DNA from: Planctomycetota bacterium
GTDB lineage: Bacteria; Planctomycetota; Planctomycetia; Pirellulales; Thermoguttaceae
DNA length: 14,503 nt
Direction of reading: 5' to 3'
Assembly (NCBI GenBank): GCA_015661985.1
Contig: DQVB01000183.1
Coordinates: forward strand, 1 to 14,503
A model generated the notes under the pieces. The model was not told where the DNA came from, ran no database searches, and saw nothing but the letters and a program-made list of their open reading frames with translations. Shown here piece by piece: positions 6,367 to 13,364 of the stretch. How positions within the stretch are numbered: the stretch's first letter is position 1; each line of letters opens with the position of its first letter. Position numbers and translations under genes: made by a program.

Positions 6367-7302
6367 CTATCCGGCCCCAGCGGACTGGGCGAACGCGCGG
6401 AGTTCTTCCTCGGTCGGCAGGGAAGGCTGGGCGCCCATTCGGGTGACTGAAAGGGCCCCGACCATGTTGGCTTGGCGCACCGCCTCTTCCAGCGGAAGGC
6501 CTTTTCCCAGGGCCACGGCCAACCCGCCGTTGAAGGCGTCCCCGGCTGCCGTGCTGTCGGCCGCTTCCACCGGAAAGCTCGGCACGGTGAACGTCCGCCG
6601 GCCGTCGGCCACCAGGGCCCCTCGCGCTCCCAAGGTGAGGATGACCGAGCGGGCCCCGGCGGCCAGCAGCGCCTCGGCCGCTTTCCGGGCCGATCCTTCG
6701 TCCGCGACGCGCACGCCGCTCAGCCGTTCCGCCTCCGATTCGTTGGGGGTCAAATAGTGCACATGTTCCAACAATGCCCCCTCCAGCGGCGCCGCCGGAG
6801 CCGGGTCCAACACCACGGTCACTCCCGCTTCAGCCGCCAGGCGCGCGGTGAAAGCGACCGTCTCGATCGGAATCTCCAGCTGCAGCAGCACCACGTCGGC
6901 CGAACGGATCCGCTCGGCGGCCCCTTGCACCTCTTCGGGCCGGATAGCGAAGTTCGCCCCCGGCGCGACGGCGATCAGGTTCTCGCCCTGTTCATCCACG
7001 ATGATCAGCGCCACGCCCGTGTGGTGCTCCGGATCGCGAAGGATGTGATCGACCAGGACGCCTTCGCGCCGGTACCCCTCGATGGCCTCGTCGCCGAACA
7101 TGTCCTGGCCCAGCTTGGCGACCAAGGTCACCTCGGCGCCCAGCCGTGCGGCGGCCACCGCCTGGTTGGCCCCTTTGCCGCCCGGAGGCATGAAAAAAGT
7201 GCCCCCTGTGACCGTTTCGCCCGGCGCAGGGATCCGCTGCGTCTTCACGACCATGTCGGTATTGCTGCTGCCGACAACCACGATCCGAGGCCCTTTGGCC
7301 AT
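6367..7302 (-). CDS. rbsK: Ribokinase (PfkB family)
   Basis: A 311-residue cytoplasmic sugar kinase that converts D-ribose and ATP to ribose 5-phosphate for the pentose phosphate pathway. It shows the ribokinase N-terminal substrate motif GSSNTDMV (11-18), the first PfkB signature GGKGANQA (41-48), TPNESEAERLSG (185-196), and the second signature DSTAAGDAFNGG (249-260) with catalytic base D255 and the GAGD-like anion hole. The second signature has DS where DT is usual, a mild change. Length is normal. The start at 7302 is preferred to the upstream GTG at 7329 because GAGGAGG lies 8 nt before it; the longer form would also overlap the permease gene. It follows the permease by 19 nt and precedes the 209-residue gene by 6 nt. 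Related PfkB kinases act on other sugars or nucleosides, but overall similarity favours ribose. Confidence 0.92.
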   Translation of the reverse strand: MAKGPRIVVVGSSNTDMVVKTQRIPAPGETVTGGTFFMPPGGKGANQAVAAARLGAEVTLVAKLGQDMFGDEAIEGYRREGVLVDHILRDPEHHTGVALIIVDEQGENLIAVAPGANFAIRPEEVQGAAERIRSADVVLLQLEIPIETVAFTARLAAEAGVTVVLDPAPAAPLEGALLEHVHYLTPNESEAERLSGVRVADEGSARKAAEALLAAGARSVILTLGARGALVADGRRTFTVPSFPVEAADSTAAGDAFNGGLAVALGKGLPLEEAVRQANMVGALSVTRMGAQPSLPTEEELRAFAQSAGAG

Positions 7303-7310
7303 CCGCCGGT

Positions 7311-7317
7311 CCTCCTC
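7311..7317 (-). promoter_or_regulatory. Ribosome binding site of ribokinase
   Basis: Reads GAGGAGG on the minus strand, eight bases before the ATG at 7302. It decides that start and shows that the longer frame opening at 7329 is not used. Confidence 0.75.
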
Positions 7318-7321
7318 GCCC

Positions 7322-8377
7322 TCAAGCACCCTGAGTCCGGGCCACCACGATCAGCCCCAAGCCGACCAGATAGCCCGCAAACATAAACCACAGAAGCACG
7401 GCCGTCTTCGAGGGGGCTTCGCGGAATTCCCGCCAGATGAACACGCCCCAGACGGCCGCCACCATCGTGGCCCCCTGGCCCAGCCCGTAGGACACAGCCG
7501 GCGAAGCCACGTTCAGCGCCACCAGATTCAGTGTCATCCCCACCGCCCAGATACACCCGCCCACGATGCCCCAGAGGTGATCGCGGAAGGACCCCTGGAA
7601 ATAGCGGGCCAGCGGGATGGGTTCACCTTCAAAAGGCTTGAGCATGATCAGCGTGTTCAGCAGGAAGTTGCTCAAAAGCATCCCCCCGGCAAAAACCACG
7701 TTGGCCGTGTAGCAGGTCAGCTTTCCCGCTTGCAGCGCCCCCTGTTGGAGGTGCTCCACGGTGACCGGTACCACGGAGCCGTCCGCCAATTCCACCTTGG
7801 CCATGGAACGGGCCACGAGGAAATAGAAGAGCGACATAAGGATACCGCAGGCTACCGACAGCACAAGCCCTTTGGTGCCGCCCCCCGCCTTCTGGCCCGG
7901 CAAGGTGCGGTAGGCCAGGGCATCCAGCACGATCGCCGCAGTGACCAGGGCCACCCCCAAGAACAACAGTACCGGGTCGGCCGCCCGTTCCGCCACATAG
8001 TTGATCAGCACGCCGAGCACCAAGGCCAGGCCGATCCCCACCGGAAAGGCCACCGACATGCCCGCGATGGCGATGGCGGCCACCAGGAGGATGTTGGCTG
8101 CATTGAACACCACGCCGCCCAAAAAGGCTGAAACCAAGCTGCCCGGGTCGGCCTGAGCCAGATCGGCCAAGAACGCGCGGCCCGAGCTCCCCCAACTGCC
8201 CAGCGTGAGGGCAAAGGCCACCGACATCAACAAGACGCCCAACACGTAGTCCCAGTAGTAGAGCTCGAAGCGCCATGTGCGGCCCGCCAGCTTCTGGGTG
8301 TTGGCCCACGAACCCCAGCAGAGCATGGTGATCAAACACAAGACGACGGCCAGCGGGTAGCTTTGCAGCACGAACAT
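7322..8377 (-). CDS. DMT-superfamily permease, ureide-permease/GRP-like
   Basis: A 351-residue integral membrane protein with ten likely helices (about 5-24, 42-61, 80-101, 105-128, 136-155, 168-188, 221-245, 268-290, 294-315 and 325-346), the layout of the drug/metabolite transporter superfamily. The opening pattern with an early CWGSWANTQKL (20-30) and YWDYVLGVLL (41-50) resembles plant ureide permeases and bacterial GRP/RhaT-like sugar carriers. Because ribokinase follows after 19 nt, import of ribose or a nucleoside-derived compound is the best guess. The frame extends 90 codons upstream to 8647, but those residues are Arg/Gly-rich and lack hydrophobic character. The ATG at 8377 has a strong AGGGAGGT site and begins directly with a membrane segment, so it is the true start. 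It is the first gene of the operon and diverges from P5C dehydrogenase. Confidence 0.85.
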   Translation of the reverse strand: MFVLQSYPLAVVLCLITMLCWGSWANTQKLAGRTWRFELYYWDYVLGVLLMSVAFALTLGSWGSSGRAFLADLAQADPGSLVSAFLGGVVFNAANILLVAAIAIAGMSVAFPVGIGLALVLGVLINYVAERAADPVLLFLGVALVTAAIVLDALAYRTLPGQKAGGGTKGLVLSVACGILMSLFYFLVARSMAKVELADGSVVPVTVEHLQQGALQAGKLTCYTANVVFAGGMLLSNFLLNTLIMLKPFEGEPIPLARYFQGSFRDHLWGIVGGCIWAVGMTLNLVALNVASPAVSYGLGQGATMVAAVWGVFIWREFREAPSKTAVLLWFMFAGYLVGLGLIVVARTQGA

Positions 8378-8382
8378 CGACG

Positions 8383-8390
8383 ACCTCCCT
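8383..8390 (-). promoter_or_regulatory. Ribosome binding site of the permease
   Basis: Reads AGGGAGGT on the minus strand, five bases before the ATG at 8377. It rules out the 90-codon N-terminal extension of this frame. Confidence 0.75.
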
Positions 8391-8627
8391 CTCGGCAAAT
8401 GAGCAACCACAAGGCGAACGGGTGCCGGGCCTCCGGCAGCAACGCCAGGTTGGGGCCGAGTATATCGGCCACCCCGGCAGGGGTCAATCGGCGCAGCGAA
8501 CCCGGTCGTCTGCGACCGGGCGCCCCCCCGGGGCCGGCAGCCGCTGCGCCGCGGACCTTGACGCCGGCAGGAAGACCCGGCAGAATTGCCGCTTCCGCCG
8601 CAGGCTGCCAAGGGGATCCTTTCCGCC

Positions 8628-8632
8628 AGGAG
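8628..8632 (+). promoter_or_regulatory. Ribosome binding site of P5C dehydrogenase
   Basis: AGGAG, seven bases before the ATG at 8640. It selects this start over an in-frame TTG at 8586, which has no such site. Confidence 0.75.
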
Positions 8633-8639
8633 ACAAGCC

Positions 8640-10271
8640 ATGTTCAACGGTATTTTTCGCGTACCCCAGCCGGTGAACGAACCGGTTCGGGACTATGCGC
8701 CCGGGACGCCGGAACGGGAATCGCTCAAGGCCAAACTCAAGGAAATGCTGGATACCCAGGTCGATGTGCCCATGATCATCGGCGGCCGGGAGATCCGCAA
8801 CGGCACTTTGGGCCAGATCCGCTGTCCCCACGACCACCAGCATCTGCTGGGCAACTACCATCAAGGCAACGCCTATTTCGTGGAGAAAGCCATCCAGGCG
8901 GCCAACGAGGCCAAGCCGGACTGGAGCCGCATGCCGTGGGACGCACGGGCCATCGTGTTCCTCAAGGCAGCGGAACTCTTGGCCGGCAGGTACCGCGACG
9001 TGCTCAACGCCGCCACCATGCTCAACGTGAGCAAGACACCGCACCAGGCGGAGATCGATGCGGCCTGTGAACTGATCGACTTCTGGCGATTCAATCCGCA
9101 CTTCATGCAGGAGGTCTACGGGGACCAACCCCTCTCGACCAAAGAGGCCATCAACTACATGGAGCACCGGCCCCTGGACGGCTTCGTGCTGGCCATCACC
9201 CCCTTCAACTTCACCTCCATCGCCGGCAACCTGCCCACCGTACCCGCCCTGATGGGCAACACCGTGGTCTGGAAACCGGCCTCGGCGGCTATGCTCCCGG
9301 CCTACTACATCATGAAGATCCTGGAGGAAGCGGGCTTGCCCCCGGGCGTGATCAACATGATACCGGGCCCGGGGCCGATCATCGGGCCTGCGGCCCTGGC
9401 CCATACCGACCTGGGCGGGATCCATTTCACCGGCAGCACGCGCGTCTTCTCCACCATCTATCTGGAAGTGGGCAGCGATATCCGCAAGTACATCTCCTAC
9501 CCGCGCATCGTGGGCGAAACGGGCGGAAAGGATTTCATCTTCGCCCATGTGAGTACGGATGTCGATGCGCTGGTCTGCGCACTGGTGCGCGGGGCGTTCG
9601 AATACCAGGGCCAAAAATGCTCAGCCGCCAGCCGCGCCTACGTGCCCGATACGATTTGGCCCGAAGTGAAAGAAAAGCTGCTGGCCGAGGTGGCCGACAT
9701 CAAGATGGGCGACATCTGCGACTTCCGCAACTTCATGGGTGCGGTGATCGACCGCGAAGCGTTCGCCACGATCAGCGGCTACATCGACTACGCCAAGAGC
9801 AGCCCAGGACTGGAAATCCTGGCCGGCGGTGGCTGCGATGACTCCACAGGCTACTTCATCCAGCCCACGGTCGTGTTGAGCGAAGATCCGAAATCCCGGC
9901 TCATGGAGGAAGAGATCTTCGGTCCCGTGTTGACCATCTACGTCTACCCGGAAACCCAATACGACGAGACACTTCAACTGTGCGACGAGACATCGCCGTA
10001 CGGCCTGACCGGATCGATCTTCGCCCAGGACCGGGCGGCGATCGTCAAAGCCATGGACGCGCTGCGGCACGCGGCCGGCAACTTCTATGTGAACGATAAA
10101 CCGACCGGGGCCGTCGTCGGCCAACAACCCTTCGGCGGCTCGCGCGCCTCGGGCACCAACGACAAGGCCGGAAGCTGGCTCAACCTGGAACGGTGGGTCA
10201 CCCCGCGGACCATCAAAGAGACCCTCGTGCCACCGACCGACTTCCGCTACCCGTACATGGCCGACGAATGA
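8640..10271 (+). CDS. L-glutamate gamma-semialdehyde (P5C) dehydrogenase
   Basis: A 543-residue NAD-dependent aldehyde dehydrogenase that oxidises glutamate gamma-semialdehyde, the open form of 1-pyrroline-5-carboxylate, to glutamate: the second step of proline breakdown. Motifs in order are PFNFTSIAGNLP (188-199) with oxyanion N190, WKPAS (211-215) for cofactor binding, FTGST (263-267), VGETGGKD (291-298) with general base E293, GQKCSAAS (324-331) with nucleophile C327, EEIFGPVL (424-431), and the P5C-dehydrogenase block NDKPTGAVVGQQPFGG (485-500) with GTNDKAG (505-511). The length and the N-terminal stretch before the Rossmann fold fit the single-function ALDH4A1-like type, not the PutA fusion. 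No proline dehydrogenase gene is in the window, so the first step must be encoded elsewhere. The ATG at 8640 is fixed by AGGAG upstream. It appears to be a single-gene transcript. Confidence 0.95.
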   Translation: MFNGIFRVPQPVNEPVRDYAPGTPERESLKAKLKEMLDTQVDVPMIIGGREIRNGTLGQIRCPHDHQHLLGNYHQGNAYFVEKAIQAANEAKPDWSRMPWDARAIVFLKAAELLAGRYRDVLNAATMLNVSKTPHQAEIDAACELIDFWRFNPHFMQEVYGDQPLSTKEAINYMEHRPLDGFVLAITPFNFTSIAGNLPTVPALMGNTVVWKPASAAMLPAYYIMKILEEAGLPPGVINMIPGPGPIIGPAALAHTDLGGIHFTGSTRVFSTIYLEVGSDIRKYISYPRIVGETGGKDFIFAHVSTDVDALVCALVRGAFEYQGQKCSAASRAYVPDTIWPEVKEKLLAEVADIKMGDICDFRNFMGAVIDREAFATISGYIDYAKSSPGLEILAGGGCDDSTGYFIQPTVVLSEDPKSRLMEEEIFGPVLTIYVYPETQYDETLQLCDETSPYGLTGSIFAQDRAAIVKAMDALRHAAGNFYVNDKPTGAVVGQQPFGGSRASGTNDKAGSWLNLERWVTPRTIKETLVPPTDFRYPYMADE

Positions 10272-10302
10272 GCCGATCCGCGGAAATGCCGACGACCACC
10301 GC

Positions 10303-10326
10303 CACGGAGGCTGAGTGGCCGCCGTG
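10303..10326 (+). terminator. Terminator-like hairpin after P5C dehydrogenase
   Basis: CACGG-A-GGC and GCC-G-CCGTG pair as an 8-bp stem with one internal A-G mismatch around the loop TGAGTG, about 30 bp past the stop codon. Only a short, distant ATTT follows, so it is a weak intrinsic or factor-dependent terminator at best. Confidence 0.35.
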
Positions 10327-10432
10327 CGGGCTGCCTCGATTTGCCCCCTCGCTTGCATGACGCTGTTCACCATCCATGGGGACGGTTGGCCCCGCATGCC
10401 CTTCCCCGTTCGCTGGGCCGGCCCGGTTCGCA

Positions 10433-10462
10433 TTGATTCGGATCGCCCCGGGCGAATAATTT
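10433..10462 (+). promoter_or_regulatory. Candidate sigma-70-like promoter with dyad operator
   Basis: TTGATT (10433-10438) and AATAAT (10455-10460) are 16 bp apart; TAATTT (10457-10462) at 18 bp is an alternative -10. The spacer and first -10 base carry the symmetrical TCGCCC-C-GGGCGA (10443-10455), which could be a repressor site. It is the most AT-rich spot in this gap and points toward the DsbD-like gene, with a leader of about 240 nt. Planctomycete promoters are poorly defined, so this is a candidate only. Confidence 0.35.
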
Positions 10463-10708
10463 ATCCCGAAGATCGTTTGGTTTTTCCGCGTGTCGAGCTC
10501 TTCCCGGGTCCAGCGCGGAAATGTCCAACCGTGCGCGGTACAAGGTTGTCAACAAAGCCGTCGTTCCTGTTGGGTGAGCTTCCGTCGCGGCCGTGGCGGG
10601 CTCGAGGCCCGGGCGCTGGACGCCAGGGCAGCGGCAAACACTGGCTCGCCTGGAGCGGCGGGTGATTGCCTGCAAGAACGACGGACACTCGCTATTGGGC
10701 GAAAGGTC

Positions 10709-12703
10709 ATGATGAATTGTCCGAGGAAGCTGGGCACAGCTGTGGCGGTGTTTGGGTTGATGATCGCCGGGCAGGCGGCGCTGGCCCAGTTGGGTGGTCA
10801 GGCCGGGGCGTTGGGCGGTTTTGGGCAGTCCGCCCAGCCGGTGGTGCGGATCGAGTCCCAGTTCACGCCGCCCGCAGGTGGCCAACCGGGCCGGTTGTTC
10901 ATCACGGCGGTGATCCAGGACAATTGGCACATCTATTCGCTCACCCAGCCGCCCGGGGGGCCGGTGGCCAGCAAGATCGAGCTGGAACCGTCGCCGGCCT
11001 ACAAGTTGATCGGCCCGTTCCGGGCCTACCCGCCGCCGGAGAAGAAGGTCGAGCCGCTGTTCGACAACCTGGTGGTGGAAGGCCACCAGGGCCGGGTCAC
11101 TTGGCATGCGCCGATCGAACTGGCCCCAGGCGTTCGCGCGGCGTCGCTGCGGATCCGGGGGCGGGTACGCGCCCAGCCCTGTGATCCCAACTCGTGCCTG
11201 CCGCCGCAATACTTCCCTTTCGAGGCTGCTTTGGGCCCCGGCGTGCCGCTGCCGGAGTCCGAGTTGGCCATGGCAGCGACCGCGCCCAGCCGGGAGGCTC
11301 CCAGTCGAGCGGGCGGGGCCTCGTCGGTTGCCACGGAGCAGCCCCAGGCGACTCCCCGTTTCGACCCCGGGCAAGTTGAGCCGGTGGAAGCCGTGGAAGT
11401 GACGACCTTGGCCGCGGCCTTGCTGTTCGCCTTTGGCGGCGGGCTTATCCTGAACGTCATGCCCTGTGTGTTGCCGGTGATTGGGCTGAAGATCCTTTCT
11501 TTTTTCTCCCAGGCCGGTGAGAACCGGACGAGGGCCTTCCTGCTCAACGTCTGGTACTCTCTCGGCCTGCTGTCCGTGTTCCTCGTCCTGGCGGCCTTGG
11601 GCGTGGGGCTCAGTCAGATGTTCACTGAACGGCTGTTCGGGATCATCATGTCATCGGTGGTCTTCGTGATGGCCTTGAGCCTGATGGGGCTGTGGGAGCT
11701 ACAGCTGCCCAGCTTTCTGGGCAGCGGGGCGGCCCAACAGATCAGCCAGCAAGAGGGGGCGGTGGGCGCCTTTTTCAAAGGGATCGTGACTACGCTGTTG
11801 GCTATCCCCTGCGGGGCCCCGCTGCTGAGCCCGGCGCTGAAGTGGGCAGACGAACAGGTGCGCGCCGGTGCACCAGGCAATGTGTATCTGGCCTTTGCCA
11901 TGATCGGCGTGGGTATGGCCAGCCCCTACTTGGTGATCGGGGCCTTTCCCGAGCTGTTGCGGTTTCTCCCCAAACCCGGGCAGTGGATGGAGACGTTCCA
12001 GAAGGCCATGGGTTACTTGCTCCTTGTGGCCGTAGTATGGATCCTCTACTTCTTGCCCATGGAAGATGTGGTGCCGACCATCGCGTTGCTGTTCGCGTTG
12101 TGGATGGCCTGCTGGCTCATAGGCCGATTGCCTTTGACTGCCAGCCGCCGGGCCAAGACCACCAGCTGGATTCTGGCGACGACCGTCGTGGTGGTCACCG
12201 CCCTGGTCTCCTTCTTCCCTCTACGCTCGGCGATGCGCAATCGGCTGGAGAAGTTGGTGGCGGCCGAGTTCCACGCGGACGACTCGGACCAGAAGACACA
12301 TCTGCCTTGGCAGCCCTTTGACCGGGCGGTGTTCGATCAATTGGTGGCCGCCAACAAGACCGTATTGATCGATTTCACCGCCGACTGGTGCCTGACGTGC
12401 AAGACCCTGGAGGCGATGGTGCTGAACACGCAACCGGTCAGAGAGGCGGTCGATCGTTACGGGGTCGTTACCTTGCAGGCGGATTGGACCCACGGGGCGC
12501 CGGAGGTGACCGAAATGCTGGAGATCCTGGGCAGTAAGCAGGTCCCCGTGGTGGCCATTTTTCCCGGCGGCGCGCCGAACCGTCCTGTCGTCTTCCGCGG
12601 CAGCTACACCCAGGCGGCTTTGCTCGAGGCTATCGAAAAGGCCGCCCGCGCGGCCCCAGGTCCGCCGGCGCAAGCGGCGTCGGGTCGTTCGGCCGGCGGT
12701 TGA
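10709..12703 (+). CDS. DsbD/ScsB-like thiol:disulfide interchange protein
   Basis: A 664-residue membrane protein that should pass electrons from cytoplasmic thioredoxin across the membrane to periplasmic thiol partners. A signal peptide occupies about 1-26 (AVAVFGLMIAGQAALA). An N-terminal DsbD-alpha-like domain (about 46-175) carries C158 and C163 in CDPNSCLPP. After a Ser/Pro/Ala linker comes a CcdA/DsbD membrane domain of about eight helices (233-505) with the redox cysteines C253 in NVMPCVLPVIG and C368 in AIPCGAPLLSP. A C-terminal thioredoxin-like domain (about 530-645) has DWCLTCK with C561 and C564. All three cysteine pairs are intact, so it should be active. The open frame begins at 10490, but only the ATG at 10709 (or the adjacent one at 10712) gives a signal peptide; GAAAGG lies just upstream. 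Its redox partner is not in the window. Confidence 0.9.
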   Translation: MMNCPRKLGTAVAVFGLMIAGQAALAQLGGQAGALGGFGQSAQPVVRIESQFTPPAGGQPGRLFITAVIQDNWHIYSLTQPPGGPVASKIELEPSPAYKLIGPFRAYPPPEKKVEPLFDNLVVEGHQGRVTWHAPIELAPGVRAASLRIRGRVRAQPCDPNSCLPPQYFPFEAALGPGVPLPESELAMAATAPSREAPSRAGGASSVATEQPQATPRFDPGQVEPVEAVEVTTLAAALLFAFGGGLILNVMPCVLPVIGLKILSFFSQAGENRTRAFLLNVWYSLGLLSVFLVLAALGVGLSQMFTERLFGIIMSSVVFVMALSLMGLWELQLPSFLGSGAAQQISQQEGAVGAFFKGIVTTLLAIPCGAPLLSPALKWADEQVRAGAPGNVYLAFAMIGVGMASPYLVIGAFPELLRFLPKPGQWMETFQKAMGYLLLVAVVWILYFLPMEDVVPTIALLFALWMACWLIGRLPLTASRRAKTTSWILATTVVVVTALVSFFPLRSAMRNRLEKLVAAEFHADDSDQKTHLPWQPFDRAVFDQLVAANKTVLIDFTADWCLTCKTLEAMVLNTQPVREAVDRYGVVTLQADWTHGAPEVTEMLEILGSKQVPVVAIFPGGAPNRPVVFRGSYTQAALLEAIEKAARAAPGPPAQAASGRSAGG

Positions 12704-12717
12704 AGGACGGCCGGCCG
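12690..12717 (+). terminator. Hairpin spanning the stop of the DsbD-like gene
   Basis: CGGCCGGC (12690-12697) and GCCGGCCG (12710-12717) form a perfect 8-bp stem whose 12-nt loop contains the TGA stop. No T-run follows. It may mark the transcript end, but GC-rich chance pairing is possible. Confidence 0.3.
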
Positions 12718-12756
12718 CGCCCTCGGGGGCACAGTACGAGAAAGGCGGACGCGTAG

Positions 12757-13364
12757 GTGGACAAGTTGCGTTCTTCAGCGGGGCGGCTGCATGCTGGATG
12801 TTGGTCACCGGGACGTCAGCCGGCACAGGCAGCGGGCCGGGCACCCCCGGGGCAGGCGAAACCGGCCAAACTGTGGAAGGAGATCGACATCGGGGACTAC
12901 CGGGGAAGCTTTCCGTGTCTCGGCGATCTGGACGGGGACGGGCGGTCCGAAGTGGTCTCCGAGCTGTGGGAAAAAGGCAGGCCGGTGCTGTAGGTGCTGG
13001 ATGGGGCGACCGGCCAGGTGGAAGCAGTGCGGCCCTCGCCGCTGGATCTGGCCGTCCGCGCCGGCAAGCGAAGCCGCTGTCACCCGGTGGTGCGTATCGC
13101 TTGGCTGGAAGGCAAGTCGGCGCTGCCGGCCATCGTGCTGAAGTATGAGGCGAGTGGCCGGGTGAGTGGCCGGCCGTGGCGCCGGATGCTTCGCTGCGCA
13201 TCCTCCGGCAACTGAGGGCTGGGCCGAATGCGGCTGGTCATCTGCCGACCGTGGCAGATCTGGATGGGGACGGCCGCGGCGAGGTGGTGCCTGGTACGCT
13301 GGTGATCGACGATGACGGCGCTGTGCTCTGGCAGGCCGAAGCGCCCAGCGGGACCGGCGGGCGG
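12757..13364 (+). pseudogene. Decayed FG-GAP/VCBS-type repeat protein fragment
   Basis: Remains of a secreted beta-propeller-like protein. Two blocks of the Asp-rich, calcium-binding type are clear: CLGDLDGDGRSEVVSEL (about 12916-12966) and TVADLDGDGRGEVVPGTLVI (about 13248-13307), each followed by a strand such as VLDGATGQVEAV or DDDGAVLWQAE. Lesions: the first frame stops at TAG (12991-12993), exactly where VL-x-VLDGATG expects an aromatic such as Tyr; the same frame then resumes. Between about 13149 and 13175 a net one-base loss moves the sense to another frame. The similarity ends at the tail of the convergent TolC gene, so the 3' part is gone. No signal peptide is in the GTG-started frame, although a hydrophobic, signal-like stretch (about 12768-12815) exists in the frame one base earlier without a start codon, hinting at another frameshift. 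It resembles FG-GAP/rhamnogalacturonan-lyase-like proteins, but the exact family cannot be fixed. Confidence 0.75.

Larger units (their letters stand above)
8378..8639. promoter_or_regulatory. Divergent promoter region with clustered dyads
   Basis: This 262-bp gap separates the permease operon (minus) from P5C dehydrogenase (plus) and must hold both promoters. Perfect short inverted repeats are TGCCGG-GCCT-CCGGCA (8423-8438), GGCCGA-GTATA-TCGGCC (8454-8470), ACCCC-GGCA-GGGGT (8471-8484) and CCCGGTCG-TCTG-CGACCGGG (8501-8520). The second has an AT core and is the best operator candidate. The last is an 8-bp stem with a tetraloop that would lie in the P5C dehydrogenase leader if transcription starts upstream. 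No confident -35/-10 pair is visible. Confidence 0.45.
10272..10708. other. Gene-free region between P5C dehydrogenase and DsbD-like gene
   Basis: About 437 bp without a credible gene. Open frames here are extensions or antisense of neighbours with random-looking composition. It holds a hairpin after the P5C dehydrogenase stop (10303-10326), a candidate promoter with a dyad in its spacer (10433-10462), and a leader of roughly 240 bp before the DsbD-like start. Confidence 0.6.

Noticed and set aside
7082..8131. 349-codon plus-strand open frame opposite ribokinase and the permease
   Set aside because: His/Gln/Arg-rich translation without motifs; the minus strand has two well-supported genes.
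8484..9614. 376-codon minus-strand open frame opposite P5C dehydrogenase
   Set aside because: His/Asp/Gly-rich shadow of an unmistakable aldehyde dehydrogenase on the plus strand.
10315..10665. 116-codon plus-strand open frame in the P5C dehydrogenase/DsbD gap
   Set aside because: No ribosome binding site, no similarity that I recognise, and it overlaps the candidate promoter; it is more likely a chance frame.
10367..11374. 335-codon minus-strand open frame across the gap and the start of the DsbD-like gene
   Set aside because: Low-complexity Arg/Gly/Pro translation with no domain; the plus strand encodes the signal peptide and N-domain of the DsbD-like protein.
12221..13201. 326-codon minus-strand open frame across the end of the DsbD-like gene and the decayed FG-GAP gene
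   Set aside because: Its Arg/Pro/Ala/Ser composition is typical of antisense frames in GC-rich DNA, it has no recognisable motif, and its opposite strand encodes clear protein domains.
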